Assembly (NCBI RefSeq): GCF_023217965.1
Contig: NZ_JALPSC010000001.1
Location: forward strand, 558,001-622,000
Origin: Prevotella sp. E13-27
GTDB lineage: Bacteria > Bacteroidota > Bacteroidia > Bacteroidales > Bacteroidaceae
Length of the DNA: 64,000 bases
Direction: 5' to 3'
Position numbers and translations under genes: made by a program. Positions 28,995-37,267 of this stretch are shown here, piece after piece (position 1 is the first letter of the stretch; each line of letters begins with the position of its first letter). Under the pieces are notes generated by a model. That model was not told the DNA's origin and did not search any database. It worked only from the letters and a program-made list of their open reading frames with translations.

Positions 28995-29213
28995 TTCAGT
29001 TTTAAAAAAATTGAATAATAATAAATGAATTTATTTGTTGTTTATTAGTGTCATTTTACCACCTCATACTTATACACACACGAAAAGAAGAAACAGCCCA
29101 CCGCTTCTTTTAAGAAGCTAAACTGCTCTTATTCAGTGTATTGTTAGCATTTAGCCAGCGCAATTACCACTTTTGCGGCTGCAAAGGTACACATTATATT
29201 CTATACGCACAAC
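28995..29213 (-). promoter_or_regulatory. Promoter and ~185-base leader of the rplC operon
   Basis: Minus-strand TACCTTTG (29182-29189) with TTG (29210-29212) 20 bases upstream gives a good promoter. The leader of about 185 bases contains a short hairpin, GCTTCTT...AAGAAGC (29104-29119 region), followed by A/T-rich sequence. It could carry an autogenous control site for a ribosomal protein, but no known leader family was recognised. The remaining bases 29214-29249 hold nothing else visible. Confidence 0.6.
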
Positions 29214-29249
29214 ACTTTGCAGCCGGAAATATTATTTATTTTTGAATTT

Positions 29250-31607
29250 TTACCTTTTGTTAACAAGAACTTTCTTGCCATTTATAATAAACAATCCATG
29301 TGACGGATTTGCCACTTTCTGTCCTTGAAGGTTATAAATTGCGTTGTCAACGCCATCTCCTCCACGAGCTTTTTCATGTTCAGCAAGTGTATTAGCATCG
29401 ATACCAACCGACTGCTGCGATGGAATGAGATATACTCCGCGAACATTTGCGCTGCTATTCCAGTCAACTTTAAGCACATGCAGGTGCAGGAAATCGTCTA
29501 TTCTAACATTATTACTTGTGGTTCTCATTGTCTTCAGTGCGTCGAGAGGTATAATAATCACGCCAAGTTCGTTATCCCAATATGGGTCAGTTTCATTAAA
29601 GTCAACAACAATCTGTTTCCATTCGCCATGATCCACGAGTCTGTTTGCAAGCACGCGAAGGCCATTGCCTGTTCCACGAATGGCAAGCTTCTCATAGTCG
29701 CTGATGTCTGCATACCTGTTATACTCCACATTAGCAAAACCTGCAACAGCACCGCCACCGCCAAGGTTCACGTTAAAATTCCAGTCAACTGAAGGCTGTG
29801 AGTCAAGTTGTTGCGCGTCCTTGCTGTTGCCGTTCCACTCGTGGAAGATGTCCTTCGACAAAGCCACCCATCCTTCGGGAGCCTCAAAGTCGTCAACAGT
29901 CACATAGCTCAATATACTATTCAACACTGTCTCTGAACGATAAGGGAAGTATTGCGTCAACAGACGATTACGCTCAGCCATATATGTGTTATCTACCGTA
30001 TAAAGTGATCCGCGCGAAGAGTAGTTATGCACATCGCGACGATAGTCGCCCCATCGAGCTGCCTCGGCATAGAGCGCTTTTGATATAACATTGTAAAGGC
30101 TGTCCCATACTTCTACAGCCGACGTTTGTCCGAGGAAGCCATCATCAGCAAGTAGCTGTTTAGCTCTCTTCACATAGCGTCGAGCGAAGTCGTCGTTTCT
30201 CAGCAGGTTCTGGAACATTCCAGTAGGATAGCTGTTACCATTATTTTTATTGAGCACATTCTCACCTGAATTAATGATAATACACTCCGAGTCCCAGCAA
30301 AGGAAGCGGAAGCCCTGACTGCCGTCGCCGCGACGACGCAGCGCATACCAGTTATGATGATCCCAGTCGGTATTGCCACCATACTGGTTGATGAGCATAT
30401 AGTCAATAAATCCATCGATATCGAGCAGAGAGTCTTTCAGTTGTTCATAAGCCTGCTGCGGGTCGATGTCAGACTTAGCGCCTCCCACTACCTTACAGAG
30501 GTTCACCATCTCATTCCATGCATCGATGGTTCCCTCGCTGGCTTCAATATGGTTGCCTCCGCTTTCCTCGATTTTTATGACATCAATATCGCTTTTCGAT
30601 CCACCGAGATGATCCTTGCCGTACTGGTCATCGACACGCTCTGCGATATTATACATTCCCCAGTACATTCCATTAATGAAAAGATTAACATATAGGGCAT
30701 TAACGCTCGTATGTCCCATGCGACGCTGCATGCGACGAGCCCACACATCACGTGTATATTGTGCTTTCCGACGATTATCCTCACTCCAGTGCTGCCATGA
30801 GTTTCCAAAGTGACAGCGCAGCACCAACTGGTCGAACTTGCTTGGCTCATCCTGACCAAAGAGAGGATACTTAAGCGTCTTAGCTCCATATTTCTCCTTA
30901 AAAATAAGACGGAACGAGTGTTTAGGATTCTTCTCTGCCAGTCGGCCGTGACCACCGTGCAGGCGCAGTCCGCATCCGATACTGAAGTCATGTCCCTGTC
31001 CAAACAGCTCAACACTTGCCGGACGTGTCCATCCGTGACCTGTAGCATCGCCTACTGGAGGGCCGGTGAAGATATAAATGCCGCCCTTCACCGAGTCGTT
31101 CTCGTGACTGAACAGGTTATCCTTGTCGGTAACTATGCTGAGCACAGGCAGACTCATCAGACCTTCCTTGATCTTCGGACGCAGCTTTGAGTCGTTGGTC
31201 ATCTCGGGGTCCATCTCATAGTCAGCAATTGCGGTTCCGTTTATATCAGTATATTTGCCCCACGTGGCGGGATAGCCCTCTGGCGTATTCGACTGGCTGA
31301 GCACATCGTTCACAAAAAGATAGGTCGCCGTTAGCGGCATTCCGATCTGCTCACCGCCGTTGAAAGCAGCTGCACGCAGGATTGTAGTATGCGAGATGCT
31401 AAGCGGAGCGCTGTACACCTTGCTCTGTGGCGTAGGTTCAGAACCATCAAGGGTATAGTAAATGGTATTCTCTCCCCCACCGCTGATGGTAAGAGAGAAC
31501 GAATTATCGTAGAATCCGTGCTGATGGCTAAGTGCAATCTGTTGTGCTGATGCCTTCGTGAAGAACAACAGGCATAACAGGCAAATGGTTGAGTAATAAT
31601 TTCTCAT
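29250..31607 (-). CDS. Secreted CotH-kinase family protein with type IX-like tail
   Basis: 785 residues. Signal peptide 1-21 (LLFFTKASAQ). Residues about 25-95 form a chitobiase/hexosaminidase C-terminal-type Ig domain (IYYTLDGSEPTPQSKVY). Residues about 150-560 match CotH: GCGLRLHGGHGR, SFRLIFKEKYG, FINGMYWGMYNIAERVDD, and DWDHHNWYALRR...FLCWDSE with acidic residues placed as in CotH kinases. A C-terminal domain (about 575-720) looks like a beta-sandwich module. The last 50 residues (NAIYNLQGQKV, GLFIINGKKVLVNK) fit a type IX sorting tail. Function on the cell surface is unknown; spore-coat CotH phosphorylates proteins. Monocistronic; upstream it shares a palindrome array with the PL11 gene. 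Confidence 0.85.
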   Translation of the reverse strand: MRNYYSTICLLCLLFFTKASAQQIALSHQHGFYDNSFSLTISGGGENTIYYTLDGSEPTPQSKVYSAPLSISHTTILRAAAFNGGEQIGMPLTATYLFVNDVLSQSNTPEGYPATWGKYTDINGTAIADYEMDPEMTNDSKLRPKIKEGLMSLPVLSIVTDKDNLFSHENDSVKGGIYIFTGPPVGDATGHGWTRPASVELFGQGHDFSIGCGLRLHGGHGRLAEKNPKHSFRLIFKEKYGAKTLKYPLFGQDEPSKFDQLVLRCHFGNSWQHWSEDNRRKAQYTRDVWARRMQRRMGHTSVNALYVNLFINGMYWGMYNIAERVDDQYGKDHLGGSKSDIDVIKIEESGGNHIEASEGTIDAWNEMVNLCKVVGGAKSDIDPQQAYEQLKDSLLDIDGFIDYMLINQYGGNTDWDHHNWYALRRRGDGSQGFRFLCWDSECIIINSGENVLNKNNGNSYPTGMFQNLLRNDDFARRYVKRAKQLLADDGFLGQTSAVEVWDSLYNVISKALYAEAARWGDYRRDVHNYSSRGSLYTVDNTYMAERNRLLTQYFPYRSETVLNSILSYVTVDDFEAPEGWVALSKDIFHEWNGNSKDAQQLDSQPSVDWNFNVNLGGGGAVAGFANVEYNRYADISDYEKLAIRGTGNGLRVLANRLVDHGEWKQIVVDFNETDPYWDNELGVIIIPLDALKTMRTTSNNVRIDDFLHLHVLKVDWNSSANVRGVYLIPSQQSVGIDANTLAEHEKARGGDGVDNAIYNLQGQKVANPSHGLFIINGKKVLVNKR

Positions 31608-31647
31608 ATAAGTTTTAGTTAATTATCCAGATATATTTTCCAAGGTG

Positions 31648-31655
31648 CAAAATTA
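31648..31655 (-). promoter_or_regulatory. -7 box before the CotH gene
   Basis: Minus-strand TAATTTTG matches TAnnTTTG; predicted leader about 35 bases. A TTTG-type -33 box appears at 31682-31685, somewhat further away than usual. Confidence 0.45.
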
Positions 31656-31787
31656 CTCAATCATTCCGTAACACGCTATATCAAATGTAACTTTTTTTAT
31701 TAGCTATGTCTCAAAATGGCTGACAGATAGACAGGAATACAGACAAAGAGCGCTTAAAATAGAAGACAAGCCAAATTAAAAAAATTA

Positions 31788-31867
31788 AATCTGCGACGCA
31801 GATTACTAAATCTGTGACGCAGATTATGTATTCCGTGACGCAGATTATTAAATCTGTGTCGCAGATT
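31788..31867. repeat. Four 17-bp palindromes at 21-bp period, upstream of CotH
   Basis: Units start at 31788, 31809, 31830 and 31851. The first (AATCTGCGACGCAGATT) is a perfect palindrome around its central A; others differ by one to three bases. Period and unit are the same as at 4871-4950, and the flanking ATTTC sequence after the last unit is also similar. The array begins 181 bases upstream of the CotH start. The rest of the 445-base gap (31608-32052) shows only the -7 box and A/T-rich sequence. Confidence 0.85.
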
Positions 31868-32052
31868 TAAATATTTCAATCGCAATTGGAGTGAATTTCC
31901 TGCTTATCACTAAGCTATTCCAAGCTATATGCGATTCTATTCCGAAGCGCTTTAAGATTTAGTTTAGTACATGAATACTTTTTCGACGTATCCAAATACT
32001 TATGGTTTAAGGTTAAAGCGAGGAAGTCTTCTATAACATATCTTTACCGTTT

Positions 32053-32688
32053 TTATTTTCCTTCGTAGGTACGGAATACGAGATAGTCGCCATCAGCCTC
32101 AACACGGAAGCTATCGGAAGTAGCTTCGTTGAGCGTACCCTGCCACCACTGTTGGAAAGGATAGCCATCGTAGCGGAGACCTTCGGTGCGTAGAGAGGTA
32201 CAACCGAAATTGAAGATGCTCACCTGCTGTCTTAGGAAGGAGGCAAAACTGCAGGAGCCGCTGGCAGGCACAAACCATCCGTGGTTTGTTGCCATAATGG
32301 GTTCAACGCCCATCTCTCGGAAATAGCGCATCAAGAGCGATATATTACCCAGAGTATGGTCTTCACGAAGTCCTGTAGCTCCGAGATAGACAATCTTTTT
32401 AAACCCTCTTTCAACACAGAAGCGCGTGGCTTTAGTGAGGTCGTTATCCTCCTGCTCTTCTTCCTGATGGAATATACACTCATACTCTTCCATGGCCCAC
32501 GATGGTATGCTGTCGCCATCGCCAACTACGGCATCAGCCCAGTCACAATAGTTTATAGCGCCATCGCAGCAGACAATATAAGGAGCCTCCTGCAAAAGTT
32601 CTGTAGGAATATCGTGCTCAGGCTGTTCACCGTTGGCAAGTATCACGGCATCATAGCTGCCATTATTAAGAATGTCCTTGTAGCTCAT
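32053..32688 (-). CDS. Thiamine pyrophosphokinase
   Basis: A 211-residue cytoplasmic enzyme that converts thiamine and ATP to thiamine pyrophosphate. Motifs: VCCDGAIN and AVVGDGDSI (nucleotide and Mg binding), then EQEDNDLTKATRFC and GATGLREDHTLGN. It overlaps the end of the pnuT gene by 23 bases and is the third gene of the riboswitch-controlled operon, which traps imported thiamine as the coenzyme. Confidence 0.93.
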   Translation of the reverse strand: MSYKDILNNGSYDAVILANGEQPEHDIPTELLQEAPYIVCCDGAINYCDWADAVVGDGDSIPSWAMEEYECIFHQEEEQEDNDLTKATRFCVERGFKKIVYLGATGLREDHTLGNISLLMRYFREMGVEPIMATNHGWFVPASGSCSFASFLRQQVSIFNFGCTSLRTEGLRYDGYPFQQWWQGTLNEATSDSFRVEADGDYLVFRTYEGK

Positions 32689-33262
32689 ATTTAGTTTTCT
32701 TTGTCATCTTCTTCCACTTGAAATATCCCATTACGGCAATAACGACATAGAGTCCGTAGAGACCGGCCTTGAACGGGATACCTTTCTGAATATATAGGAA
32801 CATACAGACAGCATCAACACCGATCCAGAACAGCCACTGCTCAAGATACTTTCGCGCCAGCGCCCACATGCCGACAAACGACAGGGCATTGGTAAACGAG
32901 TCGAGAAGAGGTACTGTGGAATCAGTCCACCTTATTAATACATAATAAACAGCTCCCCAAGCAGCGAAAAAGAATATCAAGGCAGGCAGGTACTGTCGCC
33001 TTGGCATGCTTATTATGGGGAGTTCCTTCTTCATTTTTTTAGTTTTCTTGAATTTCCAAATAAACAGACCATAGAAAGCAGCCAGGGTGTAATAGACTGC
33101 CATACCAGCATCGCCATAAAGACCATGACTATAGTAAAGATAAACATCAAGGGCAGGCATTATGATGCCCACTATCCACAATGCAATATGAGCACGATAC
33201 TCGAGCCAGATGTAAATCAAGCCGAGTATCGTGGTCAATATGTCGAGCCAGTCGAAAGACAT
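32666..33262 (-). CDS. pnuT: PnuC/PnuT-type thiamine transporter
   Basis: 198 residues with about seven hydrophobic segments, of the PnuC (SWEET-like) fold; the motifs WGAVYYVLIRWTDSTVPLLD and WLFWIGVDAVCMFLYIQKG are typical. PnuC proteins bring in nicotinamide riboside, but next to a thiamine pyrophosphokinase and under a TPP riboswitch this is most likely the thiamine form PnuT. It overlaps the kinase gene, so translation is probably coupled. Confidence 0.88.
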   Translation of the reverse strand: MSFDWLDILTTILGLIYIWLEYRAHIALWIVGIIMPALDVYLYYSHGLYGDAGMAVYYTLAAFYGLFIWKFKKTKKMKKELPIISMPRRQYLPALIFFFAAWGAVYYVLIRWTDSTVPLLDSFTNALSFVGMWALARKYLEQWLFWIGVDAVCMFLYIQKGIPFKAGLYGLYVVIAVMGYFKWKKMTKKTKYELQGHS

Positions 33263-33290
33263 GAGAGGTGAGAATTGAGAGGTGAGAGGT
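33263..33290. repeat. Heptamer repeat between the TonB receptor and pnuT
   Basis: Four 7-bp units (GAGAGGT, GAGAATT, GAGAGGT, GAGAGGT) directly abut the pnuT start codon at 33262. Same unit family as inside sufS. Confidence 0.85.
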
Positions 33291-33305
33291 AGGATTAGTC
33301 TAACG

Positions 33306-35627
33306 TTAGAAGTTCAGCGAGAGGTGAGCCATCCAGTTGAAGGGAGCCGACGGTGCGAAGCCTACTGCTCCGTCATCACGCACACCCCATGTATTAACAG
33401 CGATAACAGAGCCATCGGTCAGCTGACGATACTGCGGTGCAGCCCATCCGTTGTTATCAAACTTCTGGCTAAGCAGGTTGTAGAAGGTGACGCCTACGGT
33501 GGCTTCCTTCAGACGTATGGCTTTCAGTGAGAACGTATAGCTAAGGTCAAGATTTGCCAAGAAATGGTTTTTCAAGAGCAGCGTTTCATAGGTATCGTTG
33601 CCGTTGGCATCCTTACACAGCATCTCTTTATATCCGGTGTTAGTAAGATACTGATCACCCACATACTGACACTGCAGCGCAGCCTTCGCACCACCATAGC
33701 TGAACGTCATGATGCTGTTGGCAATGATGTCGGGCGAGAAAGCCAATGGTTTTTCACCATTCAGTGTGACCGTTGTCACTCCGTCCTCTAGCACAACGCC
33801 CATCTCTTTCACGCGGTTCTTAGAGAAAGTAGCATTTGCATCCCAACGGAACCACTCAACAGGCTGCCAAGCAGCTTCTACTTCTACGCCCATGCGATAG
33901 CTCTTCGGCAGGTTGCGCGTTACGGCCTCTCCAATAGCGTCAATCTCACCCGTCAACACAAACTGGTCCTTGTAGTCCATCCAGTAGGCATTGATGCCGG
34001 CACTGAAGGTGCTGCTGAGGTACTTATAGCCCACCTCCAGGTCGTTGAGTTTCTCATAGCGTGGCATTGGCGAGCCAGCATTGTAGTTATTCTCAAAGTT
34101 GTTGCGCACCGGTTCCTTGTGGGCAATGGCATAAGAAGCATACGCCCTGTGGTTACGGGCAAACTCATAGTTCAATCCGAACTTAGGGTTGAAGAAGTCA
34201 TACTTCTCATCAATGATATAGTCACCGGTGGTGTTGCAGCCATACCAGTCACATGGCTCCTGCATTTTCATTCCCACGTGTCGATACTGAAGGTCAACAT
34301 AAGCATTCAGGCCAACCAGAAGCTGATAGTTCACCTTGCCATAGACATTCATATCGGTCTTGCGGGCATTAGTGTCATAGTACTTATAGTTGCTGGTATA
34401 GGCCGTAGGAGCATTCTTCACCCACGTGAGCAGTCCGAAGTGGTCACCATCATAGTGGTTCCATCCGCCACCGATAGTTATATCCAGTCCATTAAGATTA
34501 TCATAAAGCAGCGATGCCACAGCGCCATAGAAGTCATTAGCCATTTTCTTCTGACGTACAAGGTCACTCTTCATACCTTTCTCTGCGGCTGTCAGTGGCA
34601 GATAGTCCTTCAGTTTCTTGTTGCCCTTGAACTGCTCATAGTAGCCATCACCACGGGTGTAGTGCAGTGCGGCATTCAGCGACAAAGTGTTGGAGAACTG
34701 CTCGTTCCACACAAGCTGATAGTTCTGCTGATGATAGTTGTCGGTCTGCTTGTCGTAATATATTGCATTTCCATTGGCATCAGTATCCATATAACCACAG
34801 GGATTATAAGTGCGGCCATAGGTATCCTGTGCATAATGCGAAGCGTAGTCCCATGCATGATAGGTCTCTTCCTTACCGTTCCAAGTGATAAGTTTCACGG
34901 CACGGTTATCATCAAAATATCCTCCTTGGAGGAAATAGCTATACAGCTTCGTCTCGGCACGGTCTATATAGCCTTTTGAGCCGATATGCGACACACGTCC
35001 CTGCAGTCCCCAATGTCCTTCACCAGGCAGACCTGTAGAGAAACGCACCGTCTCTTTGTTCGACGAATAGCTTCCTGCGCTGAGGTCTATACCCACATAA
35101 GGCTTCGTTCCAATGTTTTCCGTCTGCATGTTAATAGTAGCGCCGAAGGCACCCGCACCATTAGTGCTTGTTCCCACACCGCGCTGAATCTGCATTGACT
35201 GCACGCTTGAGGCGAAGTCACCCATGTTCACCCAGAACACCGAGTTGCTCTCAGCATCGTTCAAGGGCACACCGTTGGCAGTAATATTGATACGTTCTGC
35301 TGCAGTACCACGCACACGCAACGAGGTATAGCCGATGCCATTGCCGGCATCGCTCGTAATGGTGACACTGGGGGTCAGCGACAATAAATAAGGAACATCC
35401 TGTCCGTAGTTCACCGCCTTAATCTGGTCACGATTCATGTCAGTGAATGCCATTGGCGTCTTCTTCGACGCACGTGTAGAGCGCACCTGAACGCCTTGCA
35501 GCTTAACAGTTTTCAACGAATCCACAGGTTGGGTTGCACTGCCTGCAACCATTTCTCCTGTCTGTTCTCCTGTTGCCATAGCATTCGCTGCCACAAGCAA
35601 CATCGCAAAAATGAATGTCTTTTTCAT
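33306..35627 (-). CDS. TonB-dependent outer-membrane receptor, probably for thiamine
   Basis: 773 residues. Signal peptide 1-18 (MKKTFIFAMLLVAANAMA). Plug domain about 45-180 with the segments GIGYTSLRVRGTAAERINI and GVPLNDAESNSVFW, then a 22-strand-type barrel ending in Phe (HLSLNF), the usual outer-membrane signal. No carboxypeptidase-like N-terminal domain, so not SusC type. The gene is directly downstream of a TPP riboswitch and upstream of PnuT and thiamine pyrophosphokinase, which together form an outer membrane-to-coenzyme thiamine salvage route. Confidence 0.92.
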   Translation of the reverse strand: MKKTFIFAMLLVAANAMATGEQTGEMVAGSATQPVDSLKTVKLQGVQVRSTRASKKTPMAFTDMNRDQIKAVNYGQDVPYLLSLTPSVTITSDAGNGIGYTSLRVRGTAAERINITANGVPLNDAESNSVFWVNMGDFASSVQSMQIQRGVGTSTNGAGAFGATINMQTENIGTKPYVGIDLSAGSYSSNKETVRFSTGLPGEGHWGLQGRVSHIGSKGYIDRAETKLYSYFLQGGYFDDNRAVKLITWNGKEETYHAWDYASHYAQDTYGRTYNPCGYMDTDANGNAIYYDKQTDNYHQQNYQLVWNEQFSNTLSLNAALHYTRGDGYYEQFKGNKKLKDYLPLTAAEKGMKSDLVRQKKMANDFYGAVASLLYDNLNGLDITIGGGWNHYDGDHFGLLTWVKNAPTAYTSNYKYYDTNARKTDMNVYGKVNYQLLVGLNAYVDLQYRHVGMKMQEPCDWYGCNTTGDYIIDEKYDFFNPKFGLNYEFARNHRAYASYAIAHKEPVRNNFENNYNAGSPMPRYEKLNDLEVGYKYLSSTFSAGINAYWMDYKDQFVLTGEIDAIGEAVTRNLPKSYRMGVEVEAAWQPVEWFRWDANATFSKNRVKEMGVVLEDGVTTVTLNGEKPLAFSPDIIANSIMTFSYGGAKAALQCQYVGDQYLTNTGYKEMLCKDANGNDTYETLLLKNHFLANLDLSYTFSLKAIRLKEATVGVTFYNLLSQKFDNNGWAAPQYRQLTDGSVIAVNTWGVRDDGAVGFAPSAPFNWMAHLSLNF

Positions 35628-35691
35628 CCTTTAATCTTTTACCTATTAGAACTTAATAAACGAATAAATTAAAGGGGGAAACCATACCTAT

Positions 35692-35781
35692 CTTATCATC
35701 CCTACGTCGGCATTACCCGCATCAGGTTCTGAAGGGTATCATCTCAGCAGATTCCAAACGGAATGAGCACCCCTTGATAAG
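35692..35781 (-). promoter_or_regulatory. TPP riboswitch (THI element)
   Basis: On the minus strand the conserved core is complete: GGGGTGC, CTGAGATGATACCC, GAACCTGATGCGGGTAATG and CGTAGGGATG. Helix P1 is formed by CTTATCA (35775-35781) with TGATAAG (35692-35698). The aptamer ends about 65 bases before the receptor ATG, with the sequence between it and the start likely to form the switch on translation or transcription. It represses the thiamine uptake operon when TPP is plentiful. Confidence 0.96.
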
Positions 35782-35801
35782 CCACTCTGGCAAATCGCGT
35801 G

Positions 35802-35833
35802 CAAAGGTACGCATAAGCGGACAAAATACCAAA
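35802..35833 (-). promoter_or_regulatory. Promoter of the thiamine operon
   Basis: Minus-strand TACCTTTG (35802-35809) and TTTG (35830-35833) are 20 bases apart. Transcription would start near 35797, just before riboswitch helix P1. Confidence 0.75.
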
Positions 35834-35912
35834 CATTTCTGGGCTTTTTAAAGCAAAAGTGCCCAAGAGCATAACTCCAAGGCACTATTATACAAACACT
35901 TTTATTCTGTTC

Positions 35913-36686
35913 CTAACAAATCACAGTACCGTGATTACCATCAATCTCAGTAGCGAGCGCAATGATTACTCGGCTTACACCGGCATCGACTGCAGCCAGC
36001 GCATTCTCAATCTTTGGAATCATGCCTCCAGAAATAGTGCCATCAGCTTTATACTGTTCAAAGTCGGCATGTGTAATCTTTGTTATAACCGAGTCGTCAT
36101 CGTCAGGATCACGAAGCACGCCTTTCTTCTCAAATGAGTAGATAAGCGTCACATCATATATCTCTGCCAATGCCTTTGCTGCTTCTGAAGCTATTGTGTC
36201 AGCATTAGTATTAAGCATGTTGCCCTTCCCATCGTGGGTCAGAGGTGCTAATACAGGAACCATTCCCTGTTCAATGATATGGCTCAGTGCTGTGTTTCCT
36301 ACTTTTTCAACATCACCTACAAAGCCATAGTCCACCCCATCCTTCACAGGACGACGATGAGAGCGTATCACATCGCCATCGGCACCTGTAAGTCCTATGG
36401 CGCTTATACCTCTTGCCTGAAGCATCGCCACAACATGCTTATTGACAAGACCGCCATATACCATTGTCACCACTTCGAGCATCTGCTCATCAGTGATACG
36501 TCGTCCATTCACCATCTGCGACTCAATCCCCAGACGTGATGCCACCTGCGTGGCACGACGGCCACCACCATGAACAAGCACCTTACGTCCTTCAATAGCG
36601 CCGAAATCATTAAGCAGCTGTGCTAACTGTAACTCATCTTCTACTATGGCACCGCCAACTTTCACCAATGTCAGTTTCTCTTTCAT
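35913..36686 (-). CDS. argB: Acetylglutamate kinase
   Basis: 257 residues; phosphorylates N-acetylglutamate in arginine synthesis. Motifs: LVKVGGAIV (ATP), KVLVHGGGRRATQVASRLG, MVYGGLVNKHVV and LNTNADTIASEAAKAL. No other arginine gene is adjacent. Confidence 0.93.
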   Translation of the reverse strand: MKEKLTLVKVGGAIVEDELQLAQLLNDFGAIEGRKVLVHGGGRRATQVASRLGIESQMVNGRRITDEQMLEVVTMVYGGLVNKHVVAMLQARGISAIGLTGADGDVIRSHRRPVKDGVDYGFVGDVEKVGNTALSHIIEQGMVPVLAPLTHDGKGNMLNTNADTIASEAAKALAEIYDVTLIYSFEKKGVLRDPDDDDSVITKITHADFEQYKADGTISGGMIPKIENALAAVDAGVSRVIIALATEIDGNHGTVIC

Positions 36687-36795
36687 AATAATATATAATG
36701 TGTAGTTCTTATTATCATACAGATCGTTTTTTACTTAAAACCCGATTCCTTCTTTTACAGGAAACGGCAAAAGTCTCCGTTTTATTGCATTTTTA

Positions 36796-36841
36796 GTGAA
36801 ACTTTGTTAATTTCTCACGATTTTAACAAACAAAGTTTCAC
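36796..36841. repeat. 13-bp perfect inverted repeat between argB and a small membrane gene
   Basis: GTGAAACTTTGTT (36796-36808) and AACAAAGTTTCAC (36829-36841) enclose 20 bases. It lies upstream of both divergent genes in a 247-base gap. It could be an operator pair or a hairpin; no T-tract follows on either strand. Confidence 0.7.
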
Positions 36842-36933
36842 CTGCGAACCTTTTGTGCACACTAACCTCGTTATTTTGCATGCGAAATCAAGAAACAACG
36901 AACTAATAATATAAACTAAAAACTCAAAGAACA

Positions 36934-37209
36934 ATGAACAACGAAATGATTCTCAATCGTCGCGAACAGAAAATCAAGAGTATTCTCAACGCAACAGCTA
37001 CTGCCTTCAACAACTCTCTGCGCAGTGTATCTTCTTACTACGGTCAGGTCTTGGAACGCGAAATCAACAACAGGCAGACACTCGCACTTTTAAACGCGCA
37101 GATTGCATTCATAATGGCAGTTTTCCCAATGGACTGTTCCCTACTCCTTCGCTCGCTCTGCGGATGCTGGCTTGTACTGGCCCTGTTGAAATGTAAGGAG
37201 CTGCTCTGA
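36934..37209 (+). CDS. Small membrane protein, unknown family
   Basis: 91 residues, not recognised. Residues 1-45 are polar and helical (NRREQKIKSILNATATAFNN); residues 48-90 contain two hydrophobic segments separated by DCSLLLRSLCGC. A weak promoter (TTTTG at 36851, TTATTTTG at 36871) precedes it, and a strong bidirectional hairpin follows, so it is a separate transcript. It is flanked by argB and sufS on the other strand. Real-gene status is supported by the promoter-terminator frame, not by homology. Confidence 0.6.
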   Translation: MNNEMILNRREQKIKSILNATATAFNNSLRSVSSYYGQVLEREINNRQTLALLNAQIAFIMAVFPMDCSLLLRSLCGCWLVLALLKCKELL

Positions 37210-37224
37210 ACGAGGTATATATCA

Positions 37225-37267
37225 AACAGCAACGGACTTCTTTGGAGTAAAGAAATCCGCTGCTGTT
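37225..37267. terminator. Bidirectional terminator hairpin
   Basis: AACAGCAACGGACTTCTTT pairs with AAAGAAATCCGCTGCTGTT with small internal mismatches and a GGAGT-type loop. It separates the + strand small gene from the minus-strand sufS gene, whose stop codon lies at its edge. Confidence 0.7.

Noticed and set aside
34119..34979. 286-codon open frame antisense to the TonB receptor
   Set aside because: No promoter, no family pattern, and it is fully inside a clear receptor gene.
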